A stretch of DNA of 64,000 nt from Chitinophagaceae bacterium (GTDB lineage Bacteria; Bacteroidota; Bacteroidia; Chitinophagales; Chitinophagaceae). Shown piece by piece: positions 29,101-36,281 of the stretch (within the stretch, counting starts at the first letter, position 1; each line of letters opens with the position of its first letter). The translations under genes were made by a program, and so were the position numbers. Where the stretch lies: positions 1 through 64,000 of the forward strand of contig JAHBTJ010000011.1 in the NCBI GenBank assembly GCA_019638595.1, in the 5' to 3' direction. The notes under the pieces are model-generated. The model ran no database searches, was not told where the DNA came from, and worked only from the letters and a program-made list of their open reading frames with translations.

Positions 29101-29761
29101 GTTTAAAGACTATCAATCATACGCTACTGCTACTATGGGCCAGGTGCTTTCGCCGGAGCAAATAAAGGAAGCGCTTATCCTGAAGGCGAATAATTTCAAT
29201 TCAAGCTATTGCCGCAACGATGGAGGGGGGAAATTTACCCTGGTGCCGTTGCCCAAAGAAGCGCAATGGTCGGCTTTGAATGGTATGGTAGCGGATGATT
29301 TTGATGGGGATGGAAATCCTGACATAGTGATCAATACCAATGATTATGGCAACGAAATAACGATAGGAAGGTATGATGCCATGAATGGATTGCTGATGAA
29401 AGGGGACGGAAAGGGGAACTTTCAGCCATTGCCTGTATCGGAGAGTGGTATTTTTATTCCTGCCAATGGTAAGGCGTTGGTTAAATTAACAGATAAGCAG
29501 GGAAGGTATTTACTGGCTGCCGCGCAAAATAAGGGGCCGCTCAAGGTATTCACACTAAAAAAAGAAACAGTTCATATTCCTTTGCTGCCGGGCGAGGTAA
29601 ACGCCGAATTGCTGTTTGCGGATGGCAGAAAACAAAAGCAGGAATTCTATTATGGCAGCTCATTCCTGTCGCAACCTGCACGGTTTATAAGCGTGCATAA
29701 GAATGTAAAAGCTGTTACAATTACCGGCGCCAACGGCAAAACAAGAACGCTGGAATTTTAG
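26180..29761 (+). CDS. Large FG-GAP/VCBS lipoprotein with ASPIC/UnbV domain
   Basis: This surface or outer-membrane lipoprotein has 1193 residues. The start at ATG 26180 gives a lipoprotein signal ending in Cys20 (FYSFFSC); an in-frame upstream start would hide it. At least thirteen calcium-binding motifs of the type D-x-(D/N)-x-D-G-x-x-D are spread along the chain, for example DFNGDGLKDIYF and DADGDGDLDLYI, as in integrin-type beta-propellers. An ASPIC/UnbV segment lies near residues 555-620 (GIGAWVELYYGNSLQVYEQ). Such proteins often accompany SusC/SusD pairs and may bind glycans. It converges with the glycosidase gene, with only 7 bp between the stops. Confidence 0.9.
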   Translation: MRFFFPGLIFLFVFYSFFSCKQNTALFQPVNPGHSGIHFNNTIRETDSLNPIDNTNLYNGGGVGIGDFNGDGLKDIYFTGNMVSNKLYVNKGSFKFEDVTAEAGVSGEGKWCRGVAVVDINNDGKQDLYVCASMDKDPERRRNLLYINQGNNEKGIPVFKEMAGEYGLDDTTHSTMAAFFDYDNDGDLDMYLLVNEIVPGVNPSVFKPKVVDGSFPSTGRLYRNDRDSVTGNILFTDVSKQAGVTIEGYGHGVSVADINKDGWKDIIVANDFIANDLVYINNHNGTFTDKASSYLKHTSANGMGLDVIDINNDGLADIIELDMNPEDNYRKKMMLNPGNYRISQLNEFFKYQYQYVRNTLQLNLGPRVHAGDSVGDPVFADIGLFSGITETDWSWAPLVADFDNDGYRDLVVTNGFPRDITDHDFIMLREQSIHVPDKSYFLSKIPEVKLHNYAFRNNGDCTFTDVSDSWGLMTPSYANGAVYADLDNDGDLDIVISNINDIASVYKNTVADAEDPAKNYLSVHLTGDSLNIHGIGAWVELYYGNSLQVYEQTPYRGYLSTVQLEPYFGLKNVQAVDSVIVKWPGGVKEVIRNVAANQTLQANKKNARETYSWQTPALAQNNLFTEISDELGIGYVHRQTDVNDFNIQKLLHHKFSEYGPSLAVGDINGDGLDDMIAGGNDVVEATAFLQQANGTFVQRAILSSMSIQTGSFQDMGMVLLDADGDGDLDLYIARGGYESKSNAAVYQDLFLVNDGKGNFKPDTTAIPQNFTSKSCVRAADYDGDGDLDLFVAGRVDPWHFPKPVSSFVYRNDSQNGRVKFTDVTHTVAEELNGVGLVSDMLFTDFDNDGWVDIILAGEWMPLTFFKNEKGVFKNVTSATGIGNQVGWWTSIVPGDFDNDGDIDYVMGNLGKNTFYKATDQYPVRVYAKDFDNNNAYDMFLSLYLPANLQDTVKKEFPAHLRDDMIRQMESVRSKFKDYQSYATATMGQVLSPEQIKEALILKANNFNSSYCRNDGGGKFTLVPLPKEAQWSALNGMVADDFDGDGNPDIVINTNDYGNEITIGRYDAMNGLLMKGDGKGNFQPLPVSESGIFIPANGKALVKLTDKQGRYLLAAAQNKGPLKVFTLKKETVHIPLLPGEVNAELLFADGRKQKQEFYYGSSFLSQPARFISVHKNVKAVTITGANGKTRTLEF

Positions 29762-29768
29762 CGGGCTG

Positions 29769-31061
29769 TTATTGGATCACTTTTTCAAACATCCTGATGG
29801 CGGTAAACAATACGCCTGCCTCGCCCCGGAAAGTGCCTGAACCTCTTGGCTTATTGTCTATTGAATACCATTCGTAAAACCCGTTATTGTCCTTTACCCT
29901 TTTTACCATCGGTTGAATCTGCCCGTATGCTTCCTTTATAAAACCATGTTTTATCAATTGCTGTATCATTCTTCCGCCAAACCAGGTCCAGTCGCCGCCA
30001 TTTTGATAGCTGTATTCGGGGTTCATGATCTGGTTGGCAAAATACCCTTTTGGATACGGAGGATACAGGGTTAACCCTATAGAGGGGGCGCCTGCCTGCT
30101 TTACTCTTTTTATCATTTCGTCCAGCGCGGCCTTGATTTCTTTTTTATCCAGCAATCCCGCTTCAATGGCAATAGCGGTTCCCCCAAAATAATAAATGGC
30201 ATTTTCATCAAAGTCTGCCGGGAATGGAGAACCGTTCAGGTAAATATGAGGAATGAATTTCCGGGCTTTTTTATCCCATAAATATTTCATGCAGTGATCA
30301 GCGATCTGCTTTCTTACAGGTTGCCATTTGGCTTTTGTACCAGGCAATAATTCCATCATATTGTCAAGCGCTATGATAAACATGGCATTATCGTAAATGT
30401 CAATAGCCGGATGGGTATTGGCATCGAGGTCAACGCCCCAGCCATGCTCGGGCTGTACATCACCCCAGTCGGCGGTGGTAGCCCCAATGAGTAGTCCGTA
30501 TTTTTCATTGTACCGGTGTTGCATTAAAAAATCCATGCTCCATTCCATCCGGTCGCTTACGCGCCTGTTGCCAATGGTTTCATCCAGGATGGTTTTATCG
30601 CCGGTTAATTGTATGTATTTGTATACGGCCTGTATCAGCGACGATTCCTGGTCGGTTTCCACGGTATTTTTATGACCGGCATAGCGGGGCTCCAGCTTTG
30701 AATAAGAAAAATCCGTTTCGCCTTTGCCTATTTTTTCAGCCGGGGTAAACCCGTCAATAATATTTCCGTCGTCGCCCTGCATCCTGAAGAATACCAACAG
30801 ATTTTCTTTTAATACCTCCCCGGGGTTCACCTCCGCAGCAAGCTCTACAAATGTATTGTAATCCCTTATCCATACTTCGCGATAGCCATCGCCGGCATTA
30901 AACCCCGTTTTCATTACCTGCAGCGCCTTTTCTTTTACAAGGGCAAAATAAGGGTCGTTCAGTATCTGTGTTTTAAGAGCGGCGGGAACAAATGCTTTTT
31001 GTTGTGCAAAGCATACACAGCACAGGTGCAGCAGCAGCAGGGTGTAAATTGATCTGGGCAT
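29769..31061 (-). CDS. Exported six-hairpin (alpha/alpha)6 glycoside hydrolase
   Basis: This exported enzyme of 430 residues has a signal peptide (MPRSIYTLLLLHLCCVCFAQ). Helical repeats rich in Trp, Asp and Glu (REVWIRDYNTFVEL, ADWGDVQPEHGWGVDLD, NGGDWTWFGGRM) indicate an (alpha/alpha)6 toroid of the MGH1-like/amylo-1,6-glucosidase group. WIRDYN near residue 64 and the ADWGD stretch near 200 are likely active-site parts. I cannot assign a CAZy family or substrate from sequence alone. It lies at the far edge of the second glycan locus. Confidence 0.7.
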   Translation of the reverse strand: MPRSIYTLLLLHLCCVCFAQQKAFVPAALKTQILNDPYFALVKEKALQVMKTGFNAGDGYREVWIRDYNTFVELAAEVNPGEVLKENLLVFFRMQGDDGNIIDGFTPAEKIGKGETDFSYSKLEPRYAGHKNTVETDQESSLIQAVYKYIQLTGDKTILDETIGNRRVSDRMEWSMDFLMQHRYNEKYGLLIGATTADWGDVQPEHGWGVDLDANTHPAIDIYDNAMFIIALDNMMELLPGTKAKWQPVRKQIADHCMKYLWDKKARKFIPHIYLNGSPFPADFDENAIYYFGGTAIAIEAGLLDKKEIKAALDEMIKRVKQAGAPSIGLTLYPPYPKGYFANQIMNPEYSYQNGGDWTWFGGRMIQQLIKHGFIKEAYGQIQPMVKRVKDNNGFYEWYSIDNKPRGSGTFRGEAGVLFTAIRMFEKVIQ

Positions 31062-31162
31062 ATTTAATATGTTTAAAGAAGGAATTCTTACCTGTCATAT
31101 AAATGTACAAACATATTTACATTTTATCCAAAATATAACCGCTCAAATGCGGCGGTAGCTTT

Positions 31163-31271
31163 AAGGGTAGCCCTGGCGGGGCACAATAAAACGTTTGGCA
31201 TGTGCCAAGAGCACAACGCGTTTGTATGCAAAGAGGATAGTTGTTAATGATGCGCCATCGGCGCTACCCTT
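31163..31271. repeat. Palindromic intergenic element next to the LytTR stop
   Basis: The outer arms AAGGGTAGC (31163-31171) and GCTACCCTT (31263-31271) are exact inverted repeats. Two smaller hairpins lie inside: TTGGCA/TGCCAA at 31195-31208 and TTTG/CAAA at 31221-31232. The right arm ends at the first base of the stop codon of the response regulator. It could be a terminator-like structure or an old MITE; no target duplication was found. Confidence 0.5.
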
Positions 31272-32023
31272 TATTGAAAGGCTTCTAAAAATTGCTCTTT
31301 ATAAGCAGGAGACAATTCCACTTCCGCACCGTCATTCATTACTACATATCCTCCTGCGCTTTTATGATATGACTTAACAAAATGAATATTAATTATGTGC
31401 GATTTATGTATGCGTATAAAAGGGAAAGGCAGCATATCCGTAAAATGTTTCAGAAACCGGCAAACCATTCTTTTGCTGCCATCTCTTAAATGTACATCGG
31501 TAAAATTTCCATTCCCTTTTAAGCGAACTATGTTTTCTATTTTTACCACCTCAAAACCATCATTGGTCGGCAAAATGATCTGTTGCCTCTCAGACCTGGG
31601 TTCTTTAAAATTTTCAAGAATAACCTGGTTACGGTTAATAAGCTGCTGATTTTGCAATTGCTGCTGCACTTTATTTACTGCTATAATAAGCTCTTCTATG
31701 CTGACGGGTTTTAACAAATAATAAGCCGCGCTTTGATTAAGCGCTTTTAGTGAATATTCAGAGAACGCCGTAACAAAAATGGTTTCAAATAGCAGATCCC
31801 GGCAGCCATCCAGTACATCAAAAGCATTGCCAAAAGGCATTTCAACATCCAGGAAAACTAACTGCGGTCGCAGCTTATGTAGTATTTCAATGGCATCTTT
31901 ACAATTTTTAGCAGTGCCGCTAACCTCTACCTGGGGGCAGAATTTTTTTATATAACCTTCCAGCGCCGCTCTTGCCGCATCCTCATCTTCTACTATCACT
32001 GCTTTAATTTTAGATATCTGCAT
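31271..32023 (-). CDS. LytTR-family response regulator
   Basis: This two-component regulator has 250 residues. The receiver domain (about 1-125) has the acidic pair Glu12-Asp13 and the phosphorylation site Asp59 in LVFLDVEMPFGNAFDVL. The LytTR DNA-binding domain is at about 140-248 (KIENIVRLKGNGNFTDVHL, RIHKSHIINI). It overlaps the 3' end of the kinase gene by 14 bp, which implies translational coupling. LytTR regulators in Bacteroidota usually act on few targets; no target operator was identified here. Confidence 0.93.
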   Translation of the reverse strand: MQISKIKAVIVEDEDAARAALEGYIKKFCPQVEVSGTAKNCKDAIEILHKLRPQLVFLDVEMPFGNAFDVLDGCRDLLFETIFVTAFSEYSLKALNQSAAYYLLKPVSIEELIIAVNKVQQQLQNQQLINRNQVILENFKEPRSERQQIILPTNDGFEVVKIENIVRLKGNGNFTDVHLRDGSKRMVCRFLKHFTDMLPFPFIRIHKSHIINIHFVKSYHKSAGGYVVMNDGAEVELSPAYKEQFLEAFQ

Positions 32024-33836
32024 TGGGCTTTGTAATTATGGGTATGCTGATTATAACGCGGGTGCCTGTATCCTGATTGTTGTTTATCTCTTCTGCTTTT
32101 ACGGAGATATCCATTTTATAAATATCATTTAACAGGCTGATCCTTTCCATTGTATTATTAATTCCCCTCGATTGATGCAATTTTTGATTTTCTGTTTTTA
32201 ATAACCTGCTTTTGGTAATGCCGATACCATCATCTGTAACAATCACGTCAATGCGCTTCCCTTTCTTTTGAAACTCCAGCAATAATTTACCTTTCCCGTC
32301 TTTATATCGTAATCCGTGCCATACGGCATTTTCGAGATGCGGTTGTATCAGCATATTTGGGATTAAAGTTGCTTCTGCATCAATATCTTTTGATTCGGTA
32401 ATAATGTAATCAAACTTTTCCCTGAATCGCTGATGCTCCAATTCAAGGTATTTTTTAAGATGATCTGTCTCTACATTCAAGGGTACCAGGTCTTTGCCCG
32501 AATTTTCCATTACATTGCGCATCAGGCTGCTGTAGGAAGTAAGGTATTTATTCGCTTCCAGCTCATTGTTTTCAGCGATATATTGATTTACGCTGTTGAG
32601 GCTGTTGAATATAAAATGCGGATTCATTTCCCTGCGCAAAGACTGTAACGCGATCTTTTTATTTTTTATACGAATGGAACGCAAAGCCCTTATGATAAAA
32701 AATAAAAGCAAACTCATTATGGCAACAGACCCTATCAAAAAATAATTGAACCGGGTTTTCCTGTTCATCAATTCTGTTTGCAATACCTTTTCTTTTTCCA
32801 GCTCTTTGATCCGGTCTTCAGTTACTTCAAAAAGTTTGGCATCTATTAATGAGCTATCCTTTTTTATAATGGAATCAAGATCGTTCAGAAAAGCCCGGTA
32901 TATACTGTTTGCTTCGTCCTTCCTGTTTTGTTCTTCATACAATTTGGCTAACAGCAAGGCGCTGCTTTTAGCTTTGCCGGTATTGCCGGAAGTAACAGAT
33001 AAGCTATATGCTTCCTTCAGTAATACGCCAGCCTGTTGATACTTGTGCTGCTGCCCGTAGAGCTTTGAGAGTATATGAAGCTGATCAATTTGCTGTTCTG
33101 CATCGTGTGCGTTTCTTGATTCCGCCAGTATGTTTTCGGCAAGCGTAATTGCTTTGTCAAGTTGATTGTCGGAAGCATACACATTTGCCATTTTATTAGT
33201 GATGGCTGCTACCTCTTTACGGTCGGGACTGATTTCAATGGCTTTCTTAAAATTGGTAATGGCTTCGGTTGTATTGTTCTGAACTACCTGCGATTCGGCT
33301 ACCTGCTTATAAGCATTGGACGCTTCTTCTTTTTTACCTTCTTTTTCAAAAATCATGGCATTGTCCTGTGCCAGGGCCTCTTGCTTTTGAGGGTTGGCGG
33401 TACGCAGGCGACCGGCATCGTTTAAGTTAACCCGTTCAAGGTTACTGTCCCTGGCTTTTTGGGCCGCCGACTCGTAGTTTTCAATAGCCAGTTTTGTTTT
33501 TTCCTGCAGCTCCTGTACTTTGGCCAGATCACGCGTAACGACCCCCACTTTATCTTCCTGCTTTAAGCGTTGGTAGATACCCTTTGCTTTGGTCAGGTAA
33601 TCTTCCGCCTTTCCATAATCGCCTTTGTTGATCAGCTCATTTGCCAGTATTTCATATTCTTTGGCTGTTTTTTCTTCATCGCCGGCTGCCAATGCCTTTT
33701 TCACATTATCGGCTGCCTTTTTTACTTTGGAGGATTTTTTTTCACGGGGGCCGTATAATGAGTCCTGCTTCTGAGCAAGCAAGTCCGTGCTTAATAAGCA
33801 GGCAAACAAACAATATATGATAACAGTATAGCGCAT
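32010..33836 (-). CDS. LytS-like sensor histidine kinase with TPR sensor
   Basis: This membrane sensor kinase has 608 residues. A signal peptide (MRYTVIIYCLFACLLSTDLLAQ) precedes periplasmic tetratricopeptide-like repeats at about 60-340. One membrane helix (FNYFLIGSVAIMSLLLFFII, about 365-385) leads to a His_kinase domain with His407 in EMNPHFIFNSLN and an ATPase domain (MLIQPHLENAVWHGL, VTDDGIGI). It is the cognate kinase of the overlapping LytTR gene. The TPR region probably senses a protein or peptide rather than a small sugar. Upstream lies a divergent VWA gene. Confidence 0.9.
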   Translation of the reverse strand: MRYTVIIYCLFACLLSTDLLAQKQDSLYGPREKKSSKVKKAADNVKKALAAGDEEKTAKEYEILANELINKGDYGKAEDYLTKAKGIYQRLKQEDKVGVVTRDLAKVQELQEKTKLAIENYESAAQKARDSNLERVNLNDAGRLRTANPQKQEALAQDNAMIFEKEGKKEEASNAYKQVAESQVVQNNTTEAITNFKKAIEISPDRKEVAAITNKMANVYASDNQLDKAITLAENILAESRNAHDAEQQIDQLHILSKLYGQQHKYQQAGVLLKEAYSLSVTSGNTGKAKSSALLLAKLYEEQNRKDEANSIYRAFLNDLDSIIKKDSSLIDAKLFEVTEDRIKELEKEKVLQTELMNRKTRFNYFLIGSVAIMSLLLFFIIRALRSIRIKNKKIALQSLRREMNPHFIFNSLNSVNQYIAENNELEANKYLTSYSSLMRNVMENSGKDLVPLNVETDHLKKYLELEHQRFREKFDYIITESKDIDAEATLIPNMLIQPHLENAVWHGLRYKDGKGKLLLEFQKKGKRIDVIVTDDGIGITKSRLLKTENQKLHQSRGINNTMERISLLNDIYKMDISVKAEEINNNQDTGTRVIISIPIITKPNADI

Positions 33837-33977
33837 TGTTATTATCAGGCTGTAAAAATAGCATATTTAAAATGTATGCACCCTGGTTTCACCCAGTCGC
33901 CGGGTCGTTTCACCAAGTGATACAAAAACAAAAAAATCGTCATTCTATTTTTGACTCATCATCATAAAATATTTGTT

Positions 33978-35153
33978 ATGAAAGTCAGATTAATAACAGC
34001 AGTCATTTTATTATCTTCTATCATGGCGTTTGGCAATTGCCGGTTGCCATCTACCAGGGCCCAGGATAACACAGGAATGAGTATGAACGGGCAACCGGAA
34101 AGGAATAAGGCAGATAATACCAAAATACAGGTTGCATTGCTGCTTGATACCTCCAGTAGTATGGATGGATTAATTGAACAGGCAAAATCGCGGTTATGGA
34201 ATATTATTAATACCATTACCACGCTTAAATATCAGGGCAAAGAACCGGTAGTGGAAATAGCTTTATATGAATATGGTAATGATGGTTTGTCGAAACAATC
34301 GAATTACATACGCCAGGTAACACCATTGATAACCGATCTTGACCTGCTCTCAGAAAAACTGTTCGCTTTACGTACCAATGGCGGTAGTGAATATTGCGGA
34401 GCTGTTATTAATGAGGCGCTTAAAAAGCTATCCTGGGGAAAAGAGAAAGCTGATATGAAATTAATGTATATAGCGGGTAATGAACCGTTTAACCAGGGCG
34501 GCATCAGTTATAAGGAAAGTGTGGCTGAAGCATTGAATAATGAGGTGTATGTTAACACTATTTTTTGCGGAAACAGACTGGAAGGCATCCAGACATTTTG
34601 GAAAGATGGTGCAGATAAAGGCGGTGGAAAATATTTTAATATTGATTCCGACCAAAGGATCAGATTTATCGAAACACCTTACGATGCGCAGATTGAAGCC
34701 TGCGATATCCGTATCAACAATACGTATATTGGCTATGGAAAGCAGGGACGGCTGAAAAAAGAGAACCAGGTTTTACAGGACAATAATGCAAAGTCTATTC
34801 ATAAAGGTAATTACACGGAAAGGGCGGTCAGCAAATCTAAGTCAGCCTATAAAAATCAAAGCTGGGATTTGGTTGATCTTGCTAAAGAAGATAAGGCGGC
34901 GCTTGACCAGATAAAAGAGGAAGAATTGCCGGCAGAGCTTAAAGGAAAAACAAAAGCAGAGGTAAAAGCTATTGTGGCTGAAAAAGCTAAAGAAAGAGAG
35001 ACGATACAAAAGGAGATTACCGAACTGTCTGTTAAGCGCCAGCAGTATATTGATACGCAGGCAAAAGCTACTCCCGGCGCAGATGACCTGGGAGAGGCTA
35101 TCAATAAATCTATCCGGGAGGTAGCGGTTAAAAAGGGTTATGCTATACAATAA
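33978..35153 (+). CDS. Exported von Willebrand factor A domain protein
   Basis: The product of 391 residues starts at ATG 33978 with a signal peptide (MKVRLITAVILLSSIMAFG); a 9-residue longer in-frame start is less likely. The VWA domain has the metal-ion-dependent adhesion motif D-x-S-x-S at Asp57, Ser59 and Ser61 (LLLDTSSSMDG), followed by the expected Asp/Gly-rich loops. The last 130 residues are a Lys/Glu-rich helical tail (KAEVKAIVAEKAKERETIQKE) likely to form a coiled coil. It is transcribed away from the kinase gene. A Cys21 sits near the end of the signal, but the preceding Asn makes a lipobox doubtful. Confidence 0.85.
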   Translation: MKVRLITAVILLSSIMAFGNCRLPSTRAQDNTGMSMNGQPERNKADNTKIQVALLLDTSSSMDGLIEQAKSRLWNIINTITTLKYQGKEPVVEIALYEYGNDGLSKQSNYIRQVTPLITDLDLLSEKLFALRTNGGSEYCGAVINEALKKLSWGKEKADMKLMYIAGNEPFNQGGISYKESVAEALNNEVYVNTIFCGNRLEGIQTFWKDGADKGGGKYFNIDSDQRIRFIETPYDAQIEACDIRINNTYIGYGKQGRLKKENQVLQDNNAKSIHKGNYTERAVSKSKSAYKNQSWDLVDLAKEDKAALDQIKEEELPAELKGKTKAEVKAIVAEKAKERETIQKEITELSVKRQQYIDTQAKATPGADDLGEAINKSIREVAVKKGYAIQ

Positions 35154-35159
35154 TGCCGG

Positions 35160-35412
35160 TATCGAAACGTCATTTCGATGGCACTGTGGACTACTTGAAT
35201 TAACGAGCTTTTGCGTGCCTGAGAAATCTGTTAGGCAGTAGTACAAATGGTGAGCTGAACTACAAATGCCCGGTAGTTTTACCTTCGGTGAGAACTATTT
35301 TCATTGCGGCAAAATCAGAGATAAGCAAATACCGCAATAAAAGTTCTCCCCCGAAAAAGAGTGATTTAATTATAGTGTTCGTGTTGGCCCGGTCGAAAGG
35401 ACGGAACCTGAA
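35160..35412. repeat. Dispersed intergenic repeat, copy R3, inverted
   Basis: This copy runs in the opposite orientation to R1 and R2. Its segment 35278-35342 matches the reverse complement of 19026-19089 including the ATTGCGG hairpin, and 35343-35404 matches that of R1 at 18774-18835. It fills almost the whole gap between the VWA gene and the next hypothetical gene and therefore contains or replaces the latter's promoter. Confidence 0.75.
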
Positions 35413-35453
35413 AAAGTCAACATCTGTTGGCTGCAACTCTAAAATATCAACGT

Positions 35454-36101
35454 ATGAAACAAATAGTAATGACATTTCTTTTTTCTGCAACAGTATCAGC
35501 TTTGACATTTGGGCAAAAGCCGGGCAAAGACGAAGTAAATTTTTCAGACCCGTTTCAAATTGACAGCTCTGAATATTTCTTAATTCCTGCACTTATTGAT
35601 AATGACGATCAACAAACATATGGTAAGGGAAAAGGTTATTTGCCGTGGGGAAATTATAGCGACATGATTTTTTACAATGCTCAAACAAATCAAAGTAAAA
35701 AGTTATTCAATGGCCAATTAGCATTGATTGCTCCGTTTTATTCAGGAAGATACTATTACGGCCATGACAGGGAAAAAGATGTTCCTGCAAACATTTTGCC
35801 CAGGCATATTGTTTATTTAGCCAGGACAGACAACTTTAATGGTGATAAAGCCCTGGACACAGACGACCCGGTATATTTATACATCTCTACCAGGACGGGT
35901 GATAACTTACAACAAATTACACCGAAGGGATTTAACGTAGTTTCCTGGACAGTTTCCAAAGACAGGAAAATGATTTTAGTAAAAGGACAGAACGATAAAA
36001 ACGGGAATAAAAAATTCGGGAATGGTGATGATGAATTGTATTACAGAATTGATTTGGATGACGACATCTCGAAAATACAGTGCTACCAAATAAACTTGTG
36101 A
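35454..36101 (+). CDS. Hypothetical exported protein
   Basis: The product of 215 residues starts at ATG 35454 with a signal peptide (MKQIVMTFLFSATVSALTFG); an in-frame upstream Met adds nine residues and is less likely. The mature chain is rich in aromatic and Asp residues. Two calcium-loop-like stretches (NFNGDKALDTDDPVY and NDKNGNKKFGNGDDELYY) resemble EF-hand or TolB-propeller fragments, but I recognise no family. It follows repeat copy R3 directly and has no obvious operon partner. Confidence 0.6.
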   Translation: MKQIVMTFLFSATVSALTFGQKPGKDEVNFSDPFQIDSSEYFLIPALIDNDDQQTYGKGKGYLPWGNYSDMIFYNAQTNQSKKLFNGQLALIAPFYSGRYYYGHDREKDVPANILPRHIVYLARTDNFNGDKALDTDDPVYLYISTRTGDNLQQITPKGFNVVSWTVSKDRKMILVKGQNDKNGNKKFGNGDDELYYRIDLDDDISKIQCYQINL

Positions 36102-36125
36102 ATGAGGTGGGGGTGACCAAAAGGT

Positions 36126-36176
36126 CGTCATTGCGAGTTATTAATTAGGCGGGGCTCAATCATAGTGGTAATGACG
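36126..36176. repeat. Stem-loop with CGTCATTGCGAG motif
   Basis: CGTCATT at 36126-36132 pairs with AATGACG at 36170-36176. The left arm belongs to the widespread bacterial repeat motif CGTCATTGCGAG. The element lies between two convergent genes and may be a degraded repeat copy. Confidence 0.45.
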
Positions 36177-36253
36177 TTGAGTTAACAGCAGCCGTAAATG
36201 TCCTGACAGCATTGGTAAAAAAGCTGGAAACACAAATGCTAAACCGTTCGCTG

Positions 36254-36281
36254 CCGATAGCCGATCGCTCACAGCCTTCGG
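36254..36281. repeat. Heptad array D at the stop codon of the PDZ gene
   Basis: Four 7-bp units of the family seen in array C (CCGATAG, CTCACAG and variants) end exactly one base before the stop codon of the beta-helix/PDZ gene. The last unit, CCTTCGG, can pair with the upstream CCGA-containing units. Confidence 0.6.
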
